Notes: generated from the letters alone by a model not told the origin. Numbered from the stretch's first letter, positions 1-5,751 are shown. The stretch: 14,638 nucleotides of DNA from an uncultured Mediterraneibacter sp. (GCF_934330165.1 NZ_CAKRGI010000041.1:1-14638), one strand, 5' to 3'. Numbers and translations: made by a program.

Positions 1-74
1 TTGTACTTTCCTGCGTTTTAAGCAGTAATCTGAAAAAGGAAACGCTGGTAGAAAGAATAAGGTATGATGGATAG
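1..74 (+). CDS. C-terminal tail of an unrecognised CDS (partial, enters from left edge)
   Basis: The frame starting at base 3 stays open for 23 codons and ends with TAG at 72-74. Its last residues read LKKETLVERIRYDG, a charged tail that looks like genuine protein. The next small ORF starts inside this one (ATG 64/67), an arrangement typical of translational coupling. The fragment is too short to name a family. The other two forward frames are closed within the same stretch. Confidence 0.3.
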   Translation, partial: VLSCVLSSNLKKETLVERIRYDG

Positions 75-144
75 CAAACAATTTGACAGGTTCTGTTATT
101 ACTTAGGCGGAGTAAGACAACTTCTGGACGAAAAGGCTGCGTAG
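64..144 (+). CDS. Small ORF (26 aa), possibly coupled to the upstream gene
   Basis: ATG ATG at 64/67 opens a 26-codon frame ending TAG at 142-144, with product core DSKQFDRFCYYLGGVRQLLD. An AAGG at 58-62 lies just before the start, and the ORF overlaps the stop of the preceding partial gene by 11 bases. Two stem-loops follow at 153-180 and 195-223, the second a clear terminator, so this ORF would be last in its transcript. I do not recognise the peptide; small proteins of this kind occur at gene ends in conjugative elements, but that is inference. Confidence 0.35.
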   Translation: MMDSKQFDRFCYYLGGVRQLLDEKAA

Positions 145-152
145 GCAACCGG

Positions 153-180
153 CATCCTGCAGATAATATGCTGTAGGATG
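153..180 (+). other. Stem-loop (10-bp stem)
   Basis: CATCCTGCAG (153-162) pairs with CTGTAGGATG (171-180) with one G-T pair, around an 8-base AT-rich loop. There is no T-run directly after it, so it is not a terminator by itself. It sits 14 bases before the terminator hairpin and may protect the 3' end or form part of a structured leader. Confidence 0.45.
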
Positions 181-194
181 TATACATATATCAG

Positions 195-232
195 GAGACT
201 TCATTCATGGCGAGTGGAGTCTCTTTTATTTT
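195..232 (+). terminator. Rho-independent terminator
   Basis: GAGACTTCATTC (195-206) pairs with GAGTGGAGTCTC (212-223) to give a 12-bp stem with two G-T pairs and a 5-base loop. TTTTATTTT follows at 224-232. It ends the transcript of the genes entering from the left edge and separates them from the recombinase remnant downstream. Confidence 0.75.
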
Positions 233-277
233 GCACTGTATAATGGAAAAAGTTTTGGTTGAACAAGCAGTGTGGAA

Positions 278-382
278 ATGAGTGATAAGAAATACAGACC
301 AGAGATTATGAAAAAAGAGAAGGATATGAGTTCTTATGACGAGATCCTTTTAGGATTTCCTAAAATGGAGTACAGTTTATAG
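278..382 (+). CDS. Possible short ORF (34 aa), unrecognised
   Basis: ATG at 278 opens a lysine/glutamate-rich frame of 34 codons ending TAG 380-382, with a C-terminal segment reading SSYDEILLGFPKMEYSL. There is no convincing ribosome site; TGTGGA at 271-276 is very close to the ATG. It could be the relic of a larger gene lost when the recombinase fragment downstream was truncated. Base usage resembles coding sequence, but evidence is thin. Confidence 0.2.
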   Translation: MSDKKYRPEIMKKEKDMSSYDEILLGFPKMEYSL

Positions 383-428
383 TAGTGTATAGCGTATATC
401 AAGTTATAATTATATAAAAATAAAAGTC

Positions 429-725
429 ATGTCCATGATACAGGAAAAGCAGTTGAAAGATGATCATGGCGAATTATTCGGGGTTGGAACGCACATGTTC
501 CGGCACTACTATGGCGTCAAACTTACAGAAATGCATCTGGATGACTGGATGATAGCGAGACTATTGGGGCATAAAAGACTGAATAATGTACAGCATTACC
601 GGAAAATGAGCAATCAAAGAATGGCAGACGAAACCAGAGAAGTAAGACAGATGATGAGTGACATCATATATATGAGTCTGGCAGGATGGGGTGAAGAATA
701 TGAGCAAATACGACAAGATGATTGA
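429..725 (+). pseudogene. Tyrosine recombinase, C-terminal catalytic fragment (Tn554 TnpA/TnpB-like)
   Basis: About 98 residues remain of a tyrosine recombinase. Late catalytic motifs are visible: HMFRH gives the H-x-x-R pair (His22, Arg25), LLGHKRL the second His (His48), and VQHYRKMSN the nucleophile Tyr57. The first catalytic Arg, the beta-hairpin Lys and the whole DNA-binding N-terminus are absent. The same frame is closed by TAG at 390-392, and the stretch before the first ATG is AT-rich and non-coding. Family members are normally several hundred residues, so this is a 3' remnant that should not recombine DNA alone. It overlaps the next gene, the usual layout of Tn554-type recombinase operons ending in a TnpC-like accessory gene. 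Confidence 0.75.
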
Positions 726-1083
726 GGAAAATCAGAGAAAAAGTAAAGAGAAAATTGAACTGGCATTGCAAGCAATACAAGATATGCTGGCAAATAAAGA
801 ACGTATCAGCGTTCCAAAGCTGATGAAGAAAACTGGATTGTCGAGAGGATCCTTTTATAAAAAGCCAACCGTCCGGGATACATTGAACCAAGCAGTAGAG
901 CAACCGTCCGGAATGATAGATCCAAGAAGAAAAATTCTGAACATGGCGATGGAAAAACAGATTGAACTGCTGAACCAGAAGGTAGTAGCTCTAACCAGAG
1001 AAAATAAGGAACTGAAGAGAAAGAACGAAAAGTTACAGAAGGCATTACGGAAACAGGATTTGAATTTTATTAAGAACTTATAA
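700..1083 (+). CDS. TnpC/DUF6262-like transposition accessory protein
   Basis: This 127-residue basic protein overlaps the end of the recombinase fragment and looks intact. Residues 1-30 form a charged helix. Residues 36-62 (ISVPKLMKKTGLSRGSFYKK) read as a helix-turn-helix. Residues 83-120 form a leucine/lysine-rich coiled coil (ENKELKRKNEKLQKAL). This is the layout I associate with the small third gene of Tn554-like elements, annotated TnpC or DUF6262, thought to assist the partner recombinases. I chose ATG 700 because GGGGTG (688-693) lies 6 bases upstream; an in-frame GTG at 691 would add three residues. With its partner truncated, it is probably an orphan. The family name is from memory; the helix-turn-helix plus coiled-coil reading is direct. 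Confidence 0.65.
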   Translation: MSKYDKMIEENQRKSKEKIELALQAIQDMLANKERISVPKLMKKTGLSRGSFYKKPTVRDTLNQAVEQPSGMIDPRRKILNMAMEKQIELLNQKVVALTRENKELKRKNEKLQKALRKQDLNFIKNL

Positions 1084-1116
1084 ATTTAATCAATGTAGCT
1101 ACAAAATTACTTTTTA

Positions 1117-1125
1117 TGTTATACT
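1117..1125 (+). promoter_or_regulatory. Extended -10 promoter for the 204-aa membrane protein
   Basis: TGTTATACT (1117-1125) fits the extended -10 form TGn-TATAAT with one mismatch and lies about 40 bases before the ATG at 1163. No good -35 element is seen at the expected distance, which is common for extended -10 promoters. It suggests that the following gene has its own transcript. Confidence 0.4.
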
Positions 1126-1162
1126 AAAAATAATTTTATATTGGAAGAGGTGAAAATCATAG

Positions 1163-1777
1163 ATGGAATATTTTAATATGGTTTTATCAGCACTTGGAGG
1201 AGGAACAGTAGTAGCAGTAGCGACATTTTTATTTGTAAAAAATAAAATAGAAAAATTGATAGATAAAAAAATAGATTACTATTTTGAAAGTAAGCTTGAA
1301 AATAAAAAGGGCATTATTGAACAAAAAGTATATGTCAGCCAACATAAGTTTGATAAAGAATATGAAATAATTCAAGAGTTGATGGAAAAAGCATTTAATT
1401 TCACATATCTTACATGGAATGTATATAGCACTATTGGATATTCTGATAAAGATGATAGTAGTGCTGAGAATGTTGAAAAATATACAAAAGAATGTGATGA
1501 ATTTACCCTATTTTATATGAGAAATTGTGCTTTTATTACAGAAGATTTAGCTAAAATATTTGATTTGTTTGTAAAGAAAATTAACGAGTTCAGAGTAGCT
1601 GCTGTAAAATATAAGAATTTACTAAGTAAAGCATCAGATAAGGAGAATGAGCCCCTTTTGATATTATCAGATAAGATGAGAACAATCCATGATGAAATAA
1701 ATACGAAATCTGAGTATAGTCATGATAAACTGGTTGAGATTACAAGAAAACATTATGAAAAGCTTGATATTAAGTAA
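1163..1777 (+). CDS. Unrecognised single-pass membrane protein with cytoplasmic helical domain
   Basis: 204 residues. Residues 7-25 form one hydrophobic segment (LGGGTVVAVATFLFV), followed at once by a lysine-rich stretch, so the positive-inside rule puts the large C-terminal part in the cytoplasm. The remaining ~175 residues are charged and predicted helical, with coiled-coil-like heptads; no catalytic motif or signal peptide cleavage site is visible. AAGAGG (1145-1150) precedes ATG 1163 by 12 bases, a rather long gap. It is markedly more AT-rich than the genes right of 6000 and carries its own promoter and a terminator at 1869-1905, so it behaves as a one-gene cargo unit next to transposon remnants. 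Function unknown; membrane-anchored helical proteins in such places are sometimes defence effectors, but nothing here proves that. Confidence 0.7.
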   Translation: MEYFNMVLSALGGGTVVAVATFLFVKNKIEKLIDKKIDYYFESKLENKKGIIEQKVYVSQHKFDKEYEIIQELMEKAFNFTYLTWNVYSTIGYSDKDDSSAENVEKYTKECDEFTLFYMRNCAFITEDLAKIFDLFVKKINEFRVAAVKYKNLLSKASDKENEPLLILSDKMRTIHDEINTKSEYSHDKLVEITRKHYEKLDIK

Positions 1778-1868
1778 TTAAAGTACATAGAGTGATGGTG
1801 TATCTATAAAAAAGAATTTGGTTTGTTATATAAAGTAATGAGCTATAACCATAAGGTACATACTCGAT

Positions 1869-1905
1869 AAAAAATCGGAACTTCTAAGGGAGCTTCGATT
1901 TTTTT
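1869..1905 (+). terminator. Rho-independent terminator
   Basis: AAAAAATC (1869-1876), GAA (1878-1880) and CTTC (1881-1884) pair with GGAG (1889-1892), TTC (1894-1896) and GATTTTTT (1897-1904), with single-base bulges and a 4-base loop. The A-run/T-run arms make it usable on both strands. It lies about 90 bases after the membrane protein stop. The rest of 1778-2074 shows no gene I can support. Confidence 0.65.
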
Positions 1906-2074
1906 ATAATGTAGTTGCAACAAGAGATTGGAAATTATGTGATTATTCAAACAGTCCATAAAACCAAACTTACAGTGACCGACAAATCAGGAAGAAAGTG
2001 CAACACAAAACACAGTTTTGTATGCCGTTAAACCCAGTAAAATCAACGCATGAGGGGAACTGGCTACATTTTAA

Positions 2075-2299
2075 TTTCCTATCTGGTGGTATGTGGCTCC
2101 GACAATTATCAATACATTTTTGGAAGCCTATGAGTTCAGTGGTAAAAAGATCGTGCTGTTTGCAACATCCGGTGGAAGTGGATTCGGTAATACTATAAAG
2201 GAATTGCAACCATCCGCACCAGACGCAGTTATTATAGAAGGCAGTCTGTTAAACCATGGAACAAAACAGGAAATCATTGAATGGGTAAAATCTTTATAA
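2075..2299 (+). pseudogene. Flavodoxin, C-terminal remnant
   Basis: From 2075 the frame reads FPIWWYVAPTI, then KKIVLFATSGGSGFG, matching the middle beta-strand, the IWW loop near FMN and the fourth strand of short-chain flavodoxins. About 75 residues survive, ending TAA 2297-2299. TAA at 2072-2074 closes the frame just before, and the adjacent frame reads GYILI, as if the preceding strand were shifted by a small deletion. The N-terminal phosphate-binding loop is not found upstream. It can have no normal start and should not bind FMN. The intact CMD-cupin gene follows after 28 bases, so the two may once have formed an electron-transfer or redox operon. Confidence 0.7.
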
Positions 2300-2327
2300 A
2301 TAACAGTGCTATGGAGGTTTACAGAAA

Positions 2328-3095
2328 ATGGGAAAAATAGTACAGACAGCAGGACGAAATACACTTGGTGAATTTGCACCGGAGTTTGCACATTTTAATG
2401 ATGATGTGCTTTTTGGTGAAAACTGGAACAACCAGGATATTGATGTAAAAACAAGAAGTATCATTACAGTGGTTGCTCTGATGGCTTCTGGAATTACGGA
2501 TTCTTCTTTAAAATATCATCTTCAAAATGCAAAGAGTCATGGTGTGACACAAAAAGAAATTGCTGCAGTGATCACACATGTCGCATTCTATGCAGGATGG
2601 CCAAAAGCATGGGCTGTTTTCAATCTTGCAAAGGAAGTGTGGGAGGCAGGTGAAGGAGATTTACCATACGAAGAGGAAGCAATGCGGGCACATGCAAAGG
2701 AGATGGTATTCCCAATTGGTGCACCAAATGATGGCTTTGCACAGTATTTTTCTGGCAGAAGTTTTCTTGCACCGATCTCCACTTCTCAGGTTGGAATTTT
2801 CAATGTGACATTTGAACCAGGATGCAGAAATAACTGGCATATCCATCATGCAAAAAGTGGAGGTGGGCAGATCTTAGTATGTATTGGCGGAAGAGGATAT
2901 TATCAGGAAGAGGGAGAAGATGCCGTAGAAATGAAACCTGGTGACTGTATCAATATTCCGGCAGAAGTGAAACACTGGCATGGTGCCGCACCGGATGAAT
3001 GGTTTTCTCATCTGGCAATTGAAGTGCCGGGTGAAGAGACATCGAATGAGTGGTGTGAGCTGGTTGCCTACGAAATATATAAATTGCTCAGATAA
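2328..3095 (+). CDS. Carboxymuconolactone decarboxylase-like / cupin two-domain protein
   Basis: 255 residues, two fused domains. Residues 35-105 match the CMD/AhpD-like helical domain (ITVVALMASGITDSSLKYHL, then EIAAVITHVAFYAGWPKA with His84); the Cys-x-x-Cys of true AhpD is absent. Residues 145-245 form a cupin: motif 1 has WHIHH (His171, His173) with Gln181 where Glu is usual, motif 2 has PAEVKHWHG (Pro211, His216, His218), so a metal site is plausible. GGAGG (2313-2317) lies 10 bases before ATG 2328. The fusion is common in anaerobic Firmicutes beside flavodoxins and aldo/keto reductases, and is generally annotated only by domain; I cannot name its substrate. It is the one apparently intact gene in a stretch of relics. 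Confidence 0.85.
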   Translation: MGKIVQTAGRNTLGEFAPEFAHFNDDVLFGENWNNQDIDVKTRSIITVVALMASGITDSSLKYHLQNAKSHGVTQKEIAAVITHVAFYAGWPKAWAVFNLAKEVWEAGEGDLPYEEEAMRAHAKEMVFPIGAPNDGFAQYFSGRSFLAPISTSQVGIFNVTFEPGCRNNWHIHHAKSGGGQILVCIGGRGYYQEEGEDAVEMKPGDCINIPAEVKHWHGAAPDEWFSHLAIEVPGEETSNEWCELVAYEIYKLLR

Positions 3096-3157
3096 CTTCC
3101 ACTTTCCCGTTATCTCCACAGTGGCCATCCAATCCGTTTAACGGACAGGGTAGAGTT

Positions 3158-3249
3158 TGTTTTGCATATAAGTAAACCAATTGTAGGATTATCGTTATCT
3201 GTTCGCAGTATTCCGTCTGTTGCTGCAATGTAAGTTCCTAATTGCCCCA
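3158..3249 (-). pseudogene. YhcG/DUF1016-type PDDEXK nuclease, short internal remnant
   Basis: On the reverse strand about 30 residues read GTYIAATDGILRTDNDNPTI then GLLICKT. This resembles the DNPTIGLILCKSK signature near the C-terminus of YhcG (DUF1016) nucleases, often found with restriction systems and mobile DNA. Similarity stops on both sides: the N-terminal side runs into the antisense of the recombinase relic, and the C-terminal side (NSTLSVKRIGW) no longer looks like the family. It is a non-functional fragment. Confidence 0.5.
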
Positions 3250-3260
3250 TAATTGGTAAA

Positions 3261-3422
3261 AGATATGATAAGTTCACCGACCTGGAGAAAAAAGAATTTC
3301 TTAACAGCTTTGTAGAACAGGTGGACATTTACGAGCAGGAGCAGCCGGATGGCAGATTCCTGAAGCACATAAAGTTCCGTTTTCCGGTGTATTTTGGAGA
3401 CAGGAAGACACAGAATCTTTAA
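3261..3422 (+). pseudogene. Large serine recombinase, C-terminal remnant (DUF4368-like tail)
   Basis: The frame reads RYDKFTDLEKKEFLNSFVEQ, VDIYEQEQPDGRFLKHIKFR and FPVYFGD to TAA 3420-3422. This is the characteristic end of conjugative-transposon serine recombinases (the EFLNSFIxxVDIY...DGRxLKHIxFxFPV pattern). The serine catalytic domain, recombinase domain and zinc ribbon are all missing, so it is a 3' scar of an excised or decayed element. It stops just before the methyltransferase promoter and marks the left edge of the restriction-modification module. Confidence 0.7.
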
Positions 3423-3481
3423 TGCCTGATCATTCATTGAGGAAGAAATTGAAATTGTAAAACTTTTTACGGCATCTTAAA

Positions 3482-3506
3482 AATTATAGTGCAGTGTGCT
3501 ATAATT
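3482..3506 (+). promoter_or_regulatory. Methyltransferase promoter with inverted repeat over the -10
   Basis: TGCTATAAT (3497-3505) is a perfect extended -10. TTAAAA at 3477-3482 is a weak -35 at 17 bp. The -10 is buried in an inverted repeat with 8-base arms AATTATAG (3482-3489) and CTATAATT (3499-3506) around a 9-base spacer. A protein bound here would block transcription, so it may be an operator. AAGAGG (3521-3526) and ATG 3535 follow, leaving a leader of about 23 bases. Confidence 0.6.
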
Positions 3507-3534
3507 AAAAGGATGAAGACAAGAGGTTTTTAAG

Positions 3535-4515
3535 ATGATTACAATTAAGAAGAAGCTATTAACAGATTATACATTTATAGATTTATTTGCAGGTCTGGGA
3601 GGATTCAGAATTGCATTAGAATCCTTAGGTGCAAAATGTGTTTATTCAAATGAGTGGGATGTTCCGGTGCAGAAAGTTTATGCAGAGAATTTTGGTGATA
3701 TACCAGAAGGAGATATTACTCAGGTTGATGAAAATACAATTCCTGATCATGATATTCTTTGTGCTGGTTTTCCCTGCCAGGCCTTTTCAATAAGTGGCAA
3801 GCAGCGAGGGTTTGCAGACAGCAGAGGAACACTGTTTTTTGATGTTGCTAGAATTATAAAAGCGAAGAAACCTAAAGTTGTATTTATGGAGAATGTGAAG
3901 AATTTTGTTACACATGATGACGGGAAAACATTAGAAGTAGTGAAAGGAACTATGGAAGAACTTGGCTATACATTCTATCAGAAAGTACTGAATGCTGTAG
4001 ATTATGGTGTTCCACAAAAGAGAGAAAGAATCTATATGGTGTGCTTTAGAAATGATTTAGATGTTAATGACTTTAAATATCCAAAGCCATTTGAATTAAC
4101 ACACCATGTTGAAGATTTTCTCCTTGATGATGAAGAAATGCTCAAGGACTTATATGTAGAAAGACCAGATACATACTATAACGGAGTAGAGGATAATCAA
4201 TATAGCAATAAATCTATTCGTTTAGGTATTGTAAATAAGGGTGGACAAGGCGAAAGAATTTACAGCACAAAAGGAATTGCAATTACTCTTTCTGCATACG
4301 GTGGAGGTGTATTTGCGAAGACAGGTGGTTATTTAATAAATGGAAGGACGAGAAAGCTGCATCCTCGTGAATGTGCTAGAATTATGGGTTATCCTGATTC
4401 TTATACAATCTGCAAGAGTGCAAACCAAGCATATAAGCAATTTGGTAATTCAGTAGTAATTGACGTATTGCAGCTCATCGCAGTGGAAATAGGAACAGTG
4501 ATGGAGAAAAAATAA
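3535..4515 (+). CDS. DNA (cytosine-5-)-methyltransferase, M.HhaI-like, predicted GCGC
   Basis: 326 residues, almost the length of M.HhaI (327), which it matches throughout as I recall that sequence. Motif I is FIDLFAGLGGFR (14-25); motif IV GFPCQAFSISG has nucleophile Cys81; motif VI MENVKN has Glu119; motif VIII QKRERIYMV has Arg163/Arg165; motif IX is RKLHPRECARIMGYPD; motif X is QAYKQFGNSVVIDV. Cys81, Glu119 and Arg165 keep the M.HhaI numbering. The target-recognition stretch (RLGIVNKGGQGERIYSTKG, SAYGGGVFAKTGGY, 229-266) is essentially that of M.HhaI, so it should methylate the inner C of GCGC. It protects host DNA from the convergent endonuclease. No N-terminal helix-turn-helix is present, so any autoregulation would act otherwise. 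AAGAGG lies 8 bases before ATG 3535. Confidence 0.95.
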   Translation: MITIKKKLLTDYTFIDLFAGLGGFRIALESLGAKCVYSNEWDVPVQKVYAENFGDIPEGDITQVDENTIPDHDILCAGFPCQAFSISGKQRGFADSRGTLFFDVARIIKAKKPKVVFMENVKNFVTHDDGKTLEVVKGTMEELGYTFYQKVLNAVDYGVPQKRERIYMVCFRNDLDVNDFKYPKPFELTHHVEDFLLDDEEMLKDLYVERPDTYYNGVEDNQYSNKSIRLGIVNKGGQGERIYSTKGIAITLSAYGGGVFAKTGGYLINGRTRKLHPRECARIMGYPDSYTICKSANQAYKQFGNSVVIDVLQLIAVEIGTVMEKK

Positions 4516-4517
4516 AG

Positions 4518-4733
4518 ATGAATGAAGCAGAATTCAGAAATTGCCTAGTTAATAAATGTGTAAAAATAAAAGTTGTTGGTGATACAATTTCATGATTAAA
4601 AAGAATAGAGCGAGAAATTGAAAACGGTGAAAATGCAAACCTTCCGATAGGAAAGTACTACATGAGCACATATCGCCATGCACTTAAACAGTATATTCAG
4701 TTTTCAGATGATGTTGCTTCAAATAATCAATAA
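4518..4733 (+). pseudogene. Small ORF (71 codons) interrupted by one in-frame TGA
   Basis: ATG 4518 lies two bases after the methyltransferase stop, with GGAG about 10 bases before it. The frame reads MNEAEFRNCLVN to GDTIS, meets TGA at 4593-4595, then continues coherently as LKRIEREIENGENANLPIGK, YYMSTYRHALKQYIQF to TAA 4731-4733. A CGA Arg codon with one C-to-T change would restore a phrase like the S-R-L-K-R-I-E-R helix seen in small proteins or N-terminal domains attached to some restriction enzymes and integrases (recalled loosely). The last 50 bases overlap the endonuclease 3' end antisense. It looks like a third gene of the module, recently broken; a sequencing error is also possible. 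Confidence 0.5.
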
Positions 4734-5505
4734 ACTCTAGTTCTGACATACCAGACGTAGTTGCGTTGTGTTTGATTGAGAAAATAACATTAGCATTGTA
4801 TGTGTTTGAGAGTTTACGGAGTTCATATTCATCTCCACGTAGAGAAAACATATACTCAATTCCACGAAAGATGAATCGGTGATCGTGTAAATGCTGTGGT
4901 GAAATAACAAAAAGCTTATCCCCGGCAACACGAGAATCTGTAATAATATAATCGTGAGTTAATATATAATCCATTACAGGTTTTAGACGGCTCTTACCGA
5001 CATTGCCTGAACCACTTCGTTTGATTCGATACGTAGCTGTTATATCGAAATATTTTCTGAAACGCTCAACAGGTAAAATAGTATAATTGTTTGTGATGAA
5101 GAATTCGACTCCCTTATCTTTATATGTCTGGATAATCCAGGCAGCGAAGATATCGGAGCCGTTTGGCATATCAATATCTTTTCCGGCTGTGCCAGCTTCT
5201 CTGAATGCATTGAAATCTTCATTCATATAATCCATTATCATTTCTGTATATCTGTTTATGCGATTAACATTGAGATGGCTGTATTTAAATGTGCCTGTAT
5301 CAAGATCCGGTAATAAGACGAACTGCCCACATTGAGCAGGAGAATGTTTCACATCAATATAAAATGAATTACCAGACTTAGTCTCAACTAGGATGTCAGA
5401 TACAGTTGAGTCCTCCCCTCCTTGATGAAAAAATCTTGCGTATGCACCGAATCTGCTATTAAGAAAATCTGTGCATTGAATCTCAAATTCTTCCCATATT
5501 GCCAT
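4684..5505 (-). CDS. Type II restriction endonuclease, R.HhaI-like PD-(D/E)XK enzyme
   Basis: 273 residues from ATG 5505, chosen because AAGGAGG (5514-5520, reverse strand) lies 8 bases before it; an upstream in-frame TTG at 5577 would add 24 residues but lacks a site. The N-terminus reads IWEEFEIQCTDFLN. The catalytic core is visible: STVSDILV (Asp37), then FYIDVKHSPAQCGQFVLLPD with Asp51-Val-Lys53 as the D/E-x-K half; R.HhaI as I recall it has Glu at that position. Later segments VEFFITNN, TYRIKRSGSG and LSNTYNANVIFSI also fit R.HhaI. Pairing with an M.HhaI twin makes GCGC cleavage the natural prediction. It is convergent with the methyltransferase, unlike a simple tandem R-M operon, and lies 28 bases downstream of the truncated antitoxin. 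Confidence 0.88.
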   Translation of the reverse strand: MAIWEEFEIQCTDFLNSRFGAYARFFHQGGEDSTVSDILVETKSGNSFYIDVKHSPAQCGQFVLLPDLDTGTFKYSHLNVNRINRYTEMIMDYMNEDFNAFREAGTAGKDIDMPNGSDIFAAWIIQTYKDKGVEFFITNNYTILPVERFRKYFDITATYRIKRSGSGNVGKSRLKPVMDYILTHDYIITDSRVAGDKLFVISPQHLHDHRFIFRGIEYMFSLRGDEYELRKLSNTYNANVIFSIKHNATTSGMSELEFIDYLKQHHLKTEYTV

Positions 5506-5533
5506 TAGTTGATCCTCCTTAAGTATTACATCT

Positions 5534-5686
5534 TCAAATATTTGAAATTTTTTCATAATAATCGATGTCCATAACAACTAATCTGCCGTATCCGTTCTTG
5601 ATTACGAATACAGAACCATTTTCTTTTGCACAGGGGCGTTCTGCTTCAACCGTATTCTTTAAATCACGCATTGGAATAATCTGCAT
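5534..5686 (-). CDS. Truncated Phd/YefM-type antitoxin (DNA-binding domain only)
   Basis: 50 residues from ATG 5686 to TGA 5536-5534. The sequence begins MQIIPMRDLKNTVE, continues NGSVFVIKNGYGRLVVMDID and ends YYEKISNI. This matches the N-terminal domain of prevent-host-death/YefM antitoxins, which dimerises and binds its own operator. Full-length members run to about 75-95 residues; the disordered tail that neutralises the toxin is missing, and no toxin gene is next to it. The break falls just after the DNA-binding fold, 28 bases before the endonuclease start, so both probably share one transcript. It may be a dead relic or a working repressor of the endonuclease. The ribosome site is weak (AAGAAG at about 5696-5701). 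Confidence 0.7.
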   Translation of the reverse strand: MQIIPMRDLKNTVEAERPCAKENGSVFVIKNGYGRLVVMDIDYYEKISNI

Positions 5687-5712
5687 AGAATCAGCTTCTT
5701 ACTTGCGGCTAT

Positions 5713-5751
5713 ATTATAACCTATATTTAGCCACAATGCTAGTAGATGCTA
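5713..5751 (-). promoter_or_regulatory. Promoter/operator region of the antitoxin-endonuclease transcript
   Basis: On the reverse strand TATAAT lies at 5718-5713, about 27 bases before the antitoxin ATG. No good -35 is present. Instead two direct copies of TAGCAT (forward ATGCTA at 5736-5741 and 5746-5751) stand one helical turn apart, exactly where the -35 should be. GGCTA/TAGCC arms (5708-5712 and 5728-5732) bracket the -10. Repeats of this kind fit autoregulation by a Phd-type dimer. Confidence 0.4.

Noticed and set aside
1910..2074. Search for the flavodoxin N-terminus in all forward frames
   Set aside because: No phosphate-binding loop or strand pattern found, apart from the GYILI stretch directly before the shift; treated as non-coding.
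5505..5577. Upstream TTG start giving the endonuclease 24 more residues
   Set aside because: The extension overlaps the antitoxin fragment, while ATG 5505 has AAGGAGG at 8 bases and matches the R.HhaI N-terminus as I recall it.
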